NCBI RefSeq assembly: GCF_900112485.1
Contig: NZ_FOMG01000001.1
Span: 62,001 to 126,000 of the forward strand
Direction of reading: 5' to 3'
DNA length: 64,000 nucleotides
Source: Clostridium uliginosum
GTDB lineage: Bacteria; Bacillota; Clostridia; Clostridiales; Clostridiaceae
The position numbers and the translations under genes are program-made. The first letter of the stretch is position 1; each line of letters opens with the position of its first letter. Positions 26,424 through 35,674 of this stretch are shown one piece after another. Below the pieces are notes generated by a model. The model saw only the letters and a program-made list of their open reading frames with translations, was not told the origin of the DNA and searched no databases.

Positions 26424-28529
26424 TTGGAAAGTATTAAACATGTTGTTTTAATTATAGCTGGTTTAATGGCCTTATATTTATTGATATTTAAGGTATTAGG
26501 ACTTAGAATAATTGGAACAAATGAAGTGGGGGTTGTGGAGAAGTGGTGGTCTCCAAAAGGAAATTTAAAAGACGGAAAATTTATTGCACTTAATGGAGAA
26601 GCAGGATTTCAACCAGATGTTTTGAGAACTGGTATATACCTTAAATCATGTTTAATATATAAAGTTGAAAAATGTCCTTTAGTAACTATACCTCAAGGAC
26701 AAATAGGATATATATTTGCTAGAGATGGACAACCTTTAAATGAAACTCAAACTTTAGGTAGAGTTGTAGAGTGTGCCAATTTTCAAGATACTAGAGCTTT
26801 TTTAGCTAATGGAGGACAGAAAGGGCCACAAAGATCTATTCTTAGAGAGGGAACCTTTGCTTTTAATCTTAGTGCTTTTATTATTTTCACAGAAGCTACT
26901 GATTATTATATAAACATTGGCAATAATCTAGAAGTAAAACAGATACAAAGAATGTCTGATGACTTAAGAGCAAAAAATGGTTTTAGACCGCTAGTAATTA
27001 AAGAAGGTACTAAAAATGCATTAGGGGAAGCTATTAAAGATCCTATGGGAATTGTAACAGTACAAGATGGACCTTCTTTAGCAAATGGAGAGATAATAGC
27101 TCCAGTGGTTGGAGAGGATTCTTCAGACCCAGAAACTTATCATAACAACTTCCAAAATACCGAAGCTTTTTTAAAGGCTGGAGGATATAGAGGAAAGCAG
27201 TATCAAGTAATTAGTGATGGTACTTATTTTATAAATCGTTTATTTGCAAGTATAGATATTATTCCAAAGACAATCATTCCTGTTGGTTTTGCAGGGGTAG
27301 TAAATTCATTTGTTGGTAAAAAAGGTATTGATGTAACTGATAGCACTTACACTCATGGAGAACTTGTGGAAGAGGGTTGTAAGGGGATATGGGCAAATCC
27401 ATTAAAACCAGGTAAGTATTCATATAATCTTTCAGCAGGAATTTTAACTCAAGTTCCTACTACTAATTTTATATTGAAATGGGTTCAATCTGAGGTAGGT
27501 GGACACAAATTTGATGAAAATTTAAAAGAGGTAACCTTAATAACTATGGATGCTTTTGAACCAACATTACCACTTTCAGTTGTTGTCCATATTGATTACA
27601 AAAAAGCGCCTCTAGTTATTCAAAGATTTGGAGATATAAAGAGGTTAGTTGATCAAACCCTTGACCCAATGGTTTCCTCATACTTTAAGAATATAGGTCA
27701 AAAAATGACATTAATAGAGCTTATTCAAAATCGTTCTGAAATTCAAAAACAGTCTACTGAGGAAATGAAGTCAAAGTTTCAAAATTATAACTTAGAACTT
27801 GAAGAAGTGTTAATTGGAACACCTTCACCAAACGGAGACAAGAAAATTGAAGAAATTCTAAAACAATTAAGTGATAGACAATTGGCCAAAGAAAAGATTG
27901 AAACTTATAATAGTCAAATGAAGGCAAGTGAAAAAGAGAAGGAATTAAAAGAATTCCAAGCTAAAGCAGAACAACAATCAGAGCTTACTAAGTCAGAAAC
28001 TAATATTAAAATTCAAGATAATATTGGTAAAGCAGAACTTCAAAAAGCTAAACAAGATGCTGAAAGACAAAAAACTCTTGCAGATGCAGAATCATATAAG
28101 GTTAAGAGACTCGGAGAAGCAGAGGCAGAAATGAAAGCAAGACTTGGTATTGCACAAGCTATTGCCACTAAAGAACAAGTTAATGCTTACGGTGGACCTC
28201 AATATCAAGTAATCCAAGATGTAATGACTAAATTTACAGAAGCTATTAAAGAAGGAAAAATTAATATAGTACCTAATAATGTAGTTACTATGGGAGGAGC
28301 CGAAAATAGCGGCAATGTAAATGCTGTAGAGAGTCTACTTGCAGTTTTATTATCTGAAAAGATAGGTATTGATTTTAAAACTAATACTGAAGAAAGTGAC
28401 TTTGCTAAGAAGATGAAAGAAGATATATATAAGAAAATGAATGAAGAAAAAACTGACTATAATGTAAAGTCTAAAGAAGAATGTGAAGTAAAAGAAAAAC
28501 CTGTTATAGAGCAAAAAGATTTAAAATAA
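26424..28529 (+). CDS. Large SPFH/band-7 (flotillin-like) membrane-anchored protein
   Basis: A 701-residue protein. One N-terminal membrane segment (HVVLIIAGLMALYLLIFKVL) is followed by duplicated beta-rich modules: FQDTRAFLANGGQKGPQR near residue 128 and FQNTEAFLKAGGYRGKQY near 244. A band-7 domain follows (about 285-480), then a helical part rich in Glu, Lys and Ala (AKAEQQSELTKSETNIK, ADAESYKVKRLGEAEAEMKA), typical of flotillins. Such proteins form large ring or cage assemblies on membranes. The TTG start fits the spacing from AAAGGA; an ATG nine bases upstream touches the site. The gene stands alone. Confidence 0.85.
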   Translation: MESIKHVVLIIAGLMALYLLIFKVLGLRIIGTNEVGVVEKWWSPKGNLKDGKFIALNGEAGFQPDVLRTGIYLKSCLIYKVEKCPLVTIPQGQIGYIFARDGQPLNETQTLGRVVECANFQDTRAFLANGGQKGPQRSILREGTFAFNLSAFIIFTEATDYYINIGNNLEVKQIQRMSDDLRAKNGFRPLVIKEGTKNALGEAIKDPMGIVTVQDGPSLANGEIIAPVVGEDSSDPETYHNNFQNTEAFLKAGGYRGKQYQVISDGTYFINRLFASIDIIPKTIIPVGFAGVVNSFVGKKGIDVTDSTYTHGELVEEGCKGIWANPLKPGKYSYNLSAGILTQVPTTNFILKWVQSEVGGHKFDENLKEVTLITMDAFEPTLPLSVVVHIDYKKAPLVIQRFGDIKRLVDQTLDPMVSSYFKNIGQKMTLIELIQNRSEIQKQSTEEMKSKFQNYNLELEEVLIGTPSPNGDKKIEEILKQLSDRQLAKEKIETYNSQMKASEKEKELKEFQAKAEQQSELTKSETNIKIQDNIGKAELQKAKQDAERQKTLADAESYKVKRLGEAEAEMKARLGIAQAIATKEQVNAYGGPQYQVIQDVMTKFTEAIKEGKINIVPNNVVTMGGAENSGNVNAVESLLAVLLSEKIGIDFKTNTEESDFAKKMKEDIYKKMNEEKTDYNVKSKEECEVKEKPVIEQKDLK

Positions 28530-28532
28530 AAT

Positions 28533-28596
28533 TAAGGGACATGAAAGAAAATAATAGACAAGCATATTAGTCTAATATTTTTTAAAATGTCTCTAA
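28533..28596. repeat. Compact palindromic repeat related to the dispersed family
   Basis: AGGGACATGAAAG...AAATAATAGAC pairs with GTCTAATATTT...ATGTCTCT. Its left side resembles the right end (read in reverse) of the long copy at 44364. It follows the SPFH gene directly. Confidence 0.6.
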
Positions 28597-28608
28597 GTGT
28601 GAAAAGTT

Positions 28609-28654
28609 AAGCTAAGAAGTCCTAGATATAATCTAGAATTTTTTAGCTTTTTTA
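28609..28654 (+). terminator. Terminator after the SPFH gene
   Basis: AAGCTAA pairs with TTAGCTT, with an inner perfect stem CTAGAT/ATCTAG, followed by six T. Confidence 0.75.
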
Positions 28655-28779
28655 TTGATATAGACTCTAATCAGGCAATTATTGAATTAATATGGATTGA
28701 AAAATTATACTATATAAATATGAAAAATATGGTTTATAAAATGTTATAATTGATTTTATAATCTAATAAACAACAGTAA

Positions 28780-28950
28780 ACATTAAAGTCCTTGCCCATT
28801 GCCAAACAACTTGGAATTAACAAAACACTAATTTGTTGTGATAAAGATAATATAGGTTCTGCGAAAACAATTATAAACAATGGTGGAGTTTTAGAAAATG
28901 AAGTAATAGAAGATGGAGAAATAACTCAAAGATATTGGATAGAAGTTTAA
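28780..28950 (+). pseudogene. C-terminal remnant of a GNAT acetyltransferase
   Basis: A 56-codon stretch after an in-frame TAA reads LPIAKQLGINKTLICCDKDN, IGSAKTIINNGGVLENEVIE and ends QRYWIEV. The pattern of a Cys-Asp-x-x-N-x-GS-x-x-x-I-x-N-x-GG motif followed by RYWI is typical of the end of a GNAT family common in Firmicutes. The acetyl-CoA-binding motif and N-terminal half are missing, and no start site is present. Confidence 0.75.
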
Positions 28951-29056
28951 TTTATGAATTAGTTCACATAATACTTAAACATTTGAAGAATTAAAAGCTT
29001 ATAGAGAAAAGTCAAAAAAATAGTTGACAATTTAAGATGAAGAAAGGATGTTTTAT

Positions 29057-29542
29057 ATGTCACAAGTGATACAAACACTTGAACCAATTTATGATGGGAA
29101 TTCAAAGATATTAATATTAGGTACATTTCCATCTGTAAAATCAAGAGAGGCACAATTTTATTATCAAAATCCTAGAAATAGATTTTGGAAGGTTATATCT
29201 GAAATTGTACAATGTAAGGAATATGATACAACTGAACAAAAAAAGAGTATGCTTACAAATAATAAAATGGCAGTTTGGGATGTAATAGAGAGCTGTGAAA
29301 TTAAAGGTTCAAGTGATAGTAGTATTAAAAATGTAATACCTGCAGATTTAACAATTATATTAGACAATGCTAATATTGAAAAAATATATGCAAATGGAGA
29401 TAAAGCTTTTAAGCTATATATGAAATACACATATCCAGTAACAAAAAGAGAGATTATAAAGTTGCCTTCAACCAGTCCAGCAAATGCTGCATTTTCATTA
29501 GAAAGGTTAATAAAGCATTGGGAAATTTTAAAAGACTATTGA
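29057..29542 (+). CDS. DNA-deoxyinosine glycosylase-like (uracil-DNA glycosylase superfamily)
   Basis: A 161-residue protein of the UDG fold. The water-activating region is ILILGTFPSVKSREAQFYYQ near residue 17, followed by NPRNRFWKV; the C-terminal loop is LPSTSPANAAF. These match the family that removes hypoxanthine (and sometimes uracil) from DNA, so a base excision repair role is likely. An ATG at 29048 is only four bases from AGAAAGG, so the ATG at 29057 is preferred. Confidence 0.87.
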   Translation: MSQVIQTLEPIYDGNSKILILGTFPSVKSREAQFYYQNPRNRFWKVISEIVQCKEYDTTEQKKSMLTNNKMAVWDVIESCEIKGSSDSSIKNVIPADLTIILDNANIEKIYANGDKAFKLYMKYTYPVTKREIIKLPSTSPANAAFSLERLIKHWEILKDY

Positions 29543-29560
29543 TAATATAGTTAATTTAAT

Positions 29561-29632
29561 CTCATTGTCTAACACCAAATATACGTTGCATCTTTTACTT
29601 GTTATTTTCTTTAATATGCGTAAGTACTAATA
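29561..29632. repeat. Right-half copy of the palindromic repeat family
   Basis: The segment TGTCTAACACCAAATATACG...TTGCATCTTTTAC...TATTTTCTTTAATATGCGTAA matches the right end of the long copy at 44364 (about 44470-44525). The left half is missing. Confidence 0.7.
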
Positions 29633-29747
29633 TCTGTATGAGCGGTACTATATGTTTTTGTTATTAATTTCATAGTATTATTATTTGCATAATTGAAGAA
29701 AATAGTAGTGTAACACTGTGATTAAAATTTTAGGAGGTATAAATGCT

Positions 29748-29852
29748 ATGAGTGAAAAAAAGGATTGCTCTTGTGCAAGCCAACAAGAAAAAGAAAAGAA
29801 AGAAAATAATTGTGGAACTAAACATAGTAAAAAGACGCATAAAAAAGACTGA
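29748..29852 (+). CDS. Small Lys/Glu-rich protein with a CSC motif
   Basis: A 34-residue open frame with an excellent site (AGGAGGTATAAATGCT) before ATG. It reads MSEKKDCSCASQQEKEKK followed by ENNCGTKHSKKTHKKD. The three Cys and two His suggest metal binding. A hairpin follows at 29875. No family was recognised. The strong ribosome binding site and following hairpin are the reasons to call it a gene. Confidence 0.6.
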   Translation: MSEKKDCSCASQQEKEKKENNCGTKHSKKTHKKD

Positions 29853-29874
29853 TAGTACTTAACTTGTATAATAA

Positions 29875-29907
29875 TCGGAAGAATGAAAATTTTTGACATT
29901 CTTCCGA
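29875..29907 (+). terminator. Hairpin after the small CSC-motif gene
   Basis: TCGGAAGAATG (29875-29885) is perfectly complementary to CATTCTTCCGA (29897-29907). It lacks a clear T-run on either side but lies 22 bases after the stop, as a terminator would. Confidence 0.6.
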
Positions 29908-29975
29908 CCAACAATAAGTTATGATATTTTAAATTCTTTCTAATAATTTATCATAGTTAATCAATTAAACATTTT

Positions 29976-30222
29976 CTTTCATAGGCCTAACTTTCCTGGT
30001 AGAATATTTTTTTTATTAACATCAAACGATTTTTTAATGTCTAACATATATTCACCTTTCATAACTTCTTTGATTGTTTCAGCAACTAAAAAATAGTTTC
30101 GAGTCGTAGCTTTAAGATTTACATCTGAAAAGTTTTTTAGTAAAAATTGCATTAATAGGTTTATGAGTATCACTTTGTACTTCAATACTAAGTAAACTTA
30201 ATGTTGTTATTTTTTCAACAGT
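29976..30222 (-). pseudogene. Decayed gene of unknown identity with a frameshift
   Basis: On the minus strand two frames read on from one another: IITVEKITTLSLLSIEVQSD then THKPINAIFTKK, and after a shift KNFSDVNLKATTRNYFLVAE then TIKEVMKGEYMLDIKKSFDV ending ILPGKLGL. Both parts have protein-like composition. The second part alone is open for 68 codons but has no ribosome binding site. A site AAGAGGTG stands near 30236 without a usable continuous frame. I did not recognise the family. Confidence 0.45.
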
Positions 30223-30235
30223 TATAATTTTTCAC

Positions 30236-30656
30236 CTCTTTTATCTTGTTCCATGTAATATGTATGGAAGCAATAGATTAGTACATACTACCATTAAAGA
30301 TAATTTGCGAAGCAAAATAATCTTTAAAATTAAATAATATGGTATTTATAAATCTATGTTATGATTAATAAGAACATATTTTATGTGAATTAAGTCATGA
30401 AAGGAGGAGAATGCAAACTAATAGTTAGCTTTAGGATATCCAATAAGTAAGGTTACATTATAAAAATAGTTTATTTGGTAATTGAAGAAAAAGTATTTCG
30501 TATGTTCATATAGTTTAGAATACTTTTGCGTTAATAACTATAATATTGAAGTAAGATGAATACATATAGTAATTTCTTTATTTAATATGCTATAAGCAAA
30601 TCATTAAACGAAGTTCTAATTCACAAATGTATCAATAAATTTAAAGGAGATGTTAT
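30236..30656. other. AT-rich intergenic region before the yitT-like gene
   Basis: About 420 bases without a supported gene. A hairpin AAAGATAATTTGC/GCAAAATAATCTTT lies near 30295-30325. A strong ribosome binding site (AAAGGAGGAGA) near 30402 leads only into a five-codon frame, which may be all that is left of a gene. Confidence 0.4.
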
Positions 30657-31514
30657 ATGAAAAAGAAGCATCACAACGTTTTAGTTAGTATTAAGAAGAT
30701 CTTTTTTATGATATTAGGTTCAATTTTAGCATCAATAGGTCTTGAGATATTCTTAATACCTAACAATATAATTGATGGTGGAATGACTGGAATATCTATT
30801 ATTGCAAGTTACTTAACAAATGTTCAACTAGGAATATTTATATTTATATTTAATTTGCCTTTTGTTATTGTAGGTTACAGGCAAATCGGAAAGACATTTG
30901 CTATTTCAACTATATTTTCAGTAATATGCTTATCAACAGGTGTAACACTACTTCATCCGGTTTCTGGTATAACACAAGATATACTTCTAGCAACTATATT
31001 TGGTGGTATTATACTTGGAGTAGGAGTAGGATTAATTATAAGAAATGGTGGTTCATTAGATGGAACTGAAATTATTGCTATAATCTTAGAGAAAAGAAGT
31101 GCATTTTCTATTGGAGAAATAGTGATGTTCTTTAATCTGTTCATATTGGGAAGTTCGGGTTTTATATTTGGCTGGGATAGAGCAATGTATTCTTTAATAG
31201 CCTATTTTATTGCTTTTAAGACAATAGATATTACTGTTGAAGGGCTTAATGAATCAAAAGCAGTAATTATTGTATCTGACAAGAATAAGGAAATTTCTGA
31301 TGCAATAATAGCAAGACTTGGTAGGGGAATTACCTTATTAGATGGAAAAGGTGCCTATAGTGGTACTCAGACGAATGTCATATATGTAGTTTTATCTAGG
31401 CTTGAGATAGCTAAATTAAAAAATATTGTAAATGGATTTGATGAAGAGGCATTAATTACAATTACAAGTGTTGAAGGTACTGGGAAAAAATATATAAAGA
31501 AAGCCATACACTAA
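30657..31514 (+). CDS. YitT-family membrane protein (DUF161 plus DUF2179)
   Basis: A 285-residue protein with site AAAGGAGATGTTAT. It has five or six membrane segments in the first ~195 residues, with the family motif EIFLIPNNIIDGGMTGISI (about 29-47) and GGSLDGTEIIA. The soluble C-terminal DUF2179 domain (about 205-285) includes GRGITLLDGKGAYSG. The function is unknown; the C-terminal domain is often considered regulatory. A hairpin terminator follows. Confidence 0.92.
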   Translation: MKKKHHNVLVSIKKIFFMILGSILASIGLEIFLIPNNIIDGGMTGISIIASYLTNVQLGIFIFIFNLPFVIVGYRQIGKTFAISTIFSVICLSTGVTLLHPVSGITQDILLATIFGGIILGVGVGLIIRNGGSLDGTEIIAIILEKRSAFSIGEIVMFFNLFILGSSGFIFGWDRAMYSLIAYFIAFKTIDITVEGLNESKAVIIVSDKNKEISDAIIARLGRGITLLDGKGAYSGTQTNVIYVVLSRLEIAKLKNIVNGFDEEALITITSVEGTGKKYIKKAIH

Positions 31515-31600
31515 ACATTAGTGATTTATATATGTTATTTGGTAAACTTCTTATATCATATAAAAGCATCAGTAATTAAATATAAAAAATAACTTATTAA

Positions 31601-31638
31601 AATACCATATTATTCAACATGGATTTGTGGTATTTTTT
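31601..31638 (+). terminator. Terminator after the yitT-like gene
   Basis: AATACCA (31601-31607) pairs with TGGTATT (31628-31634), followed by TTTT. Confidence 0.65.
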
Positions 31639-31696
31639 CTTGTACAATTATTTTAATATGGTAAAAATAAAGGTGATTATTTGAGGGGGCGATTAT

Positions 31697-31894
31697 TTGA
31701 AATTAAAAGCTCAAAAACTAACAGAGAAACAAGCTAAACAGATATCTACATGGAAATATGAAGGTGAATATGAAATATATAATTTGCCTGCATGGGATGA
31801 TATGGTTAAAGAGCAATATTCACTATGCGATGAATTAAAAAGAGAAAGATTTATAGCTTATCTTAATGAAGAAAATAAAAACGTAAATATTTAA
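31697..31894 (+). pseudogene. N-terminal remnant of a GNAT acetyltransferase
   Basis: A 65-codon frame with TTG start reads MKLKAQKLTEKQAKQISTWK, YEGEYEIYNLPAWDDMVKEQ and FIAYLNEENKNVNI. The W-x-YEGEY-x-IYNLP pattern is the first beta-alpha part of a GNAT family; the acetyl-CoA-binding motif should follow but the frame ends. It is of a different GNAT type from the remnant at 28780, so the two are not halves of one gene. Whether a short protein is still made is unclear. Confidence 0.65.
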
Positions 31895-31920
31895 TATGAT
31901 TATGAAAAGGAGCGTAATAT

Positions 31921-32535
31921 ATGGATATATACACAATTGGACATTCAAATTATCCTGTAGAGAAATTAATAGATATGTTAAAGCATTATGATATTAATTG
32001 TGTTGTAGATATAAGAGGAACTCCCTATTCTAAATATAATGTTCAATATAATAAAGAAACTATAGCTCATACTTTGACAGAAGCAGGTTTTATATATATT
32101 TATATGGCTAAAGAGCTTGCAGCAAACAGAGAAAATAAAGTGTCTTATAATGAAGAAGGATATTCTGATTTTGAAAAAGTGGTTACTGAAAAAGATTTTT
32201 TAAAGGGGATTGAACGATTAAAATCAGGATGTGAAAAAGGTTATAAAATAGCACTTCTTGGAGCTATGCAAGACCCAATAAGATGTCATAGAAGTATATT
32301 AGTTGGGCGAGCTTTAAGAAAAAATAAATTTAATGTTAAGCATATATTGGATGACTATTCATTAGCATCTCAAGAAAATATAGAAGAAAATCTTTTAAAC
32401 AAGTATTTCATCAATAGAGCTCAAATAACAATAGATAGTTTGCTTGGAAATTATATGAATGATAAAGAAATGATTGAAGAAGCTTACAGATTAGCGAACA
32501 AAGAAATTGGATATAGAATTGAAAACTTAAAATAG
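31921..32535 (+). CDS. DUF488 family protein
   Basis: A 204-residue protein with site AAAAGGAGCGTAATAT. The family motifs are IYTIGHSNYPVEKLIDML at the N-terminus, VVDIRGTPYSKYN and the Cys-His-Arg motif in DPIRCHRS. The fold is unassigned in function; the CHR motif may bind metal or be catalytic. It follows the GNAT remnant by 26 bases. Confidence 0.9.
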   Translation: MDIYTIGHSNYPVEKLIDMLKHYDINCVVDIRGTPYSKYNVQYNKETIAHTLTEAGFIYIYMAKELAANRENKVSYNEEGYSDFEKVVTEKDFLKGIERLKSGCEKGYKIALLGAMQDPIRCHRSILVGRALRKNKFNVKHILDDYSLASQENIEENLLNKYFINRAQITIDSLLGNYMNDKEMIEEAYRLANKEIGYRIENLK

Positions 32536-32700
32536 GAAGTAAATTATTTCTATATTAAAGCAAGTACATCTTTTGATTTTGATTTGTTTTAATATAAGAA
32601 TAGTTTTAATATAGAGATTTTGACTTAAATAAGCTCAAAAAAGTCAAAAGTAATACAAGTTACATATACTACTTTTATATTAATAAATAGGACGTTAAAT

Positions 32701-33189
32701 ATGAAATTTTTATTTAGACTATTTAGAAGCAAAGAAGATAAAAGTACAAGAGCAGATAATGATAAGTACAATTCTAATATTACAAATTACGTGAATTTAA
32801 ATAATTTTTCAAGTGCAACTGACTATTTTATTTGGGTAGATCTTAAAAATTTTAAAGTAAATATTTTTGAAGGAAGTACAAATAAATGGGCTTTAGTTCA
32901 TAGTTATTTATGTACCATAGGGAAATTATCTACGCCAACTCCAAAGGGAACTTATACAGTTGGAGTAAAAGGTCTTTATTTTGGAGTAAATAAAGGATAT
33001 AAATGTTGGTACTATACTCAATTTAAAGGAAATTATTTATTCCATTCAATAATATATAATTTAGATGGATCTATTAGAGATGGAAGACTTGGAATGGCAT
33101 TATCTGATGGATGTATACGACTAGCTAAAACAAATGCTAAATGGATTTGGGACAACATTCCTAGTAGAACTAAAGTAGTTATTAGTTAA
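32701..33189 (+). CDS. L,D-transpeptidase (YkuD domain)
   Basis: A 162-residue protein. The YkuD domain spans about 43-162 with the active-site pattern HSIIYN (His115) and SDGCIRL (Cys138). Such enzymes make 3-3 peptidoglycan cross-links or attach proteins to the cell wall. The N-terminus (MKFLFRLFRSKED) is basic and only weakly hydrophobic, so export is uncertain; a signal peptide may be degraded. The ribosome binding site (AGGACG) is weak. Confidence 0.88.
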   Translation: MKFLFRLFRSKEDKSTRADNDKYNSNITNYVNLNNFSSATDYFIWVDLKNFKVNIFEGSTNKWALVHSYLCTIGKLSTPTPKGTYTVGVKGLYFGVNKGYKCWYYTQFKGNYLFHSIIYNLDGSIRDGRLGMALSDGCIRLAKTNAKWIWDNIPSRTKVVIS

Positions 33190-33385
33190 ACAAACAAAAT
33201 AATAATGTAGAAGTATATATTTATATTTTATTAAATTAAGTTTGAGGGCAAAGATGAATAAATTAGATTACAAAAAATAAAAATCCAAACTCTTATTTAC
33301 ATTTTATAATTGCTATGTTTAAAAGTATACTAGTATTAGTACTGATATTTTTTAATAGAATTCTTAGTATTAATGGAGGAAAAAT

Positions 33386-34231
33386 ATGAATAAAAATTTA
33401 ATGCTTTTATTAGGATTAACTATTACAAGTACCTTTATATATTTTGATAATAATTTATTAAAGGTATCTAAATATAAAGTTAAAAGTAAAAAGATACCAC
33501 GTGAATTTAATAATTTTAAACTTATGCACTTATCTGATCTTCATAGTAAGAGCTTTGGAAAAGATAATAGTAAACTGATTAAAAAAATTTATATGGAAAA
33601 TCCTAATATTATTGTGATGACTGGAGATATGGTTAATAAATATGATACTGAATTTGATGAATTCTTAAGGTTGGCTGAAGAGTTAAGTAAAAAGTATGCT
33701 ATATACTATATTGTAGGAAACCACGAGCAAAGATTAAAAAAGGATAATCTTATTTTCCTTATAAACCAATTAAGAAAACTTGGGATTAGGGTTTTAAATA
33801 ATGAAAAAATAAAGTTAATTAAAGGTGAAGAGTTTATTAATCTTTATGGAATGAGTATTCCTCTTTTGTATTATAAGGTAGGAAAGAATAAAGTTAATTT
33901 TAGAGAAGATACAATGAAAGAACTATTAGGAAACTATAATGATAAAAATTATAGTATTTTGTTAACACATAATCCATTATATTTTGATACATATGCAAAA
34001 TATAATGTAGATTTAACTCTTTGTGGTCATGTACATGGTGGGATGATAAGGTTACCTTTTATAGGCGCAATACTTTCACCTGAAAGAAAGTTTTTTCCTA
34101 AATACAATTCTGGAGAATATGAAATAAATAAGAAAAAGCTTATTGTAAGCAGAGGGATTGGACATAGCATGCCTGGAATAAGAATTTTAAACCGTCCAGA
34201 AATAGTGATCATAACTTTATCTTTAAATTAA
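33386..34231 (+). CDS. YkuE-like metallophosphoesterase
   Basis: A 281-residue protein with site ATGGAGGAAAAAT. The N-terminal segment (LMLLLGLTITSTFIYF) is a membrane anchor or signal. The calcineurin-type metal motifs follow: HLSDLHS, TGDMVNK, VGNHEQ, LTHNP and CGHVHGG. Relatives include YkuE and UDP-2,3-diacylglucosamine hydrolase-like proteins; in Gram-positives they are membrane or wall associated. Substrate not known. Confidence 0.9.
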   Translation: MNKNLMLLLGLTITSTFIYFDNNLLKVSKYKVKSKKIPREFNNFKLMHLSDLHSKSFGKDNSKLIKKIYMENPNIIVMTGDMVNKYDTEFDEFLRLAEELSKKYAIYYIVGNHEQRLKKDNLIFLINQLRKLGIRVLNNEKIKLIKGEEFINLYGMSIPLLYYKVGKNKVNFREDTMKELLGNYNDKNYSILLTHNPLYFDTYAKYNVDLTLCGHVHGGMIRLPFIGAILSPERKFFPKYNSGEYEINKKKLIVSRGIGHSMPGIRILNRPEIVIITLSLN

Positions 34232-34355
34232 CGCTATGTTTTAATAGAGTATTGATATTTTTATATAATAGCGAACTTGCATTGAAATTTATATAACAAT
34301 ATTAACACGATTTTAAAACATATCGTTAATTAAAAAGTATTGTCTTAAAATTCAA

Positions 34356-34403
34356 AGTGCACCTAGTTAAAAAGACTGTGTTTACCTAACAAGATGCACT
34401 TCA
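34356..34403 (+). terminator. Imperfect hairpin after the phosphoesterase gene
   Basis: AAGTGCACCTAGTTA pairs with TAACAAGATGCACTT with three mismatches. The outer words resemble the 37-nt repeated hairpin at 25388 and 56222, so it may be a diverged member. It lies between two convergent genes. Confidence 0.5.
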
Positions 34404-34471
34404 TAGTATTATAATATAATCTAGTTATTCTTTTATATTATTAGATAATTAATTCTATATCTATTTTATAT

Positions 34472-35101
34472 TTACTTACATGTTTTAGTTGGAGATCCTA
34501 AAAGAAAACCAACACAGCCTGAAACGAAATCTCTCATTTGTGATAGTGGTGCAAGTGAGGTTTCACTTAAATTAGAGGAGTTTCTTGCTATGACTATTAC
34601 AATGAGAGAAATAACACCGATTACAGTAGCAATTATAATTTGTTGATTGCTTGTTTCTTGTTCAGGGATAGTTTCATCTGGGTGATTTTCAATAGAAATT
34701 TCCCCAGTATTATCATTAGAAGATTGAGTTTGATTGGATATAAATCCTATACTATTTTTGGGAGTACTAACATTATCTTTTATTGATTTTGTAGGATTCT
34801 CAGCATCTGAGGATAAGGAATTTCCATCTAAAATTTTACCTTTTTTAGAAGAATCATTTTGTTTAGTTACAGATTTTTTAATGAAATTAGCACTTAAAAA
34901 ATATCCAAAAATAGATGCAGATGTTGTTCTGATTATAACATCAACGCTACTTGTGTCCTGTAAAATAATTTCATGTGAAAATAAGTTATATATAGATTGA
35001 CTCATGAGAATAATCATAAAAATTATAAGGCATTTGTCAATCAACTTAATTTTTTTTAATGATTTGTTTACTGATATCAATAAGTTACGTAACATATTCA
35101 T
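34472..35101 (-). CDS. Hypothetical protein with two membrane segments
   Basis: A 209-residue protein. The ATG at 35101 follows GAGGTGTATATC at good distance; an in-frame start 27 bases upstream has no site. Hydrophobic segments lie near residues 20-40 (CLIIFMIILMSQSIYNL) and 158-178 (IIIATVIGVISLIVIVIA). They are separated by a Ser/Asn-rich linker. No family was recognised. Confidence 0.65.
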   Translation of the reverse strand: MNMLRNLLISVNKSLKKIKLIDKCLIIFMIILMSQSIYNLFSHEIILQDTSSVDVIIRTTSASIFGYFLSANFIKKSVTKQNDSSKKGKILDGNSLSSDAENPTKSIKDNVSTPKNSIGFISNQTQSSNDNTGEISIENHPDETIPEQETSNQQIIIATVIGVISLIVIVIARNSSNLSETSLAPLSQMRDFVSGCVGFLLGSPTKTCK

Positions 35102-35370
35102 GATATACACCTCTATAATTGTCACCAATATAGATGACTTTTAGTTATAGCACTGTAACATTTTTTCTTGTGTGAATACTTTTTTATTCGTACTGATTTG
35201 TATTGATTTATAAAAAAATTTTAATAAAATCCATTATATTTATTATATTAAAAATATTATTAAGTTGTTACATATTTATAAAAACAATAATGATAAGTTA
35301 GTTTATATAGAGGAATATAGTAAATATTATTCAAATTAGGATAAGGAAAAATGATAGGCTCTATATTAGT

Positions 35371-35598
35371 TTAGTATCTTAGTCTATTAGCTAAATAATT
35401 TTTGTGTACTGCATTAATGAAAAAACCTGTAATTTCTTCATTAATTTTATTATCCGAATTAGAAGTAACGTTAGTTACTTCTAATTTTTTTATTTGTTTA
35501 ACAGGGGATATCTTTACATCACTCATTAAAATATCTACTCCTTCTTTTATAATAGATTTCCTTCTTCCTTGTTGATATGTTATGTACATAATTTTCAT
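35371..35598 (-). CDS. Small hypothetical protein
   Basis: A 75-residue protein starting MKIMYITYQQGRRKSIIKEG after AAGGAGGTATATTCC, an excellent site that decides against a longer in-frame start at 35679. It is basic at the N-terminus (QQGRRKS), with an Asn/Ser-rich middle and VHKNYLANRL near the end. No membrane segment or cysteines. Family unknown. Confidence 0.65.
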   Translation of the reverse strand: MKIMYITYQQGRRKSIIKEGVDILMSDVKISPVKQIKKLEVTNVTSNSDNKINEEITGFFINAVHKNYLANRLRY

Positions 35599-35674
35599 GG
35601 AATATACCTCCTTGATATTATGGTGATTAATTAATGAGAAAACATATATCATCATCAATACATTTAATATATGA

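Noticed and set aside
30402-30435. Strong ribosome binding site AAAGGAGGAGA as a gene start
   Set aside because: The following frame has only five codons. It may be a leftover of a lost gene but cannot be called a feature with confidence.
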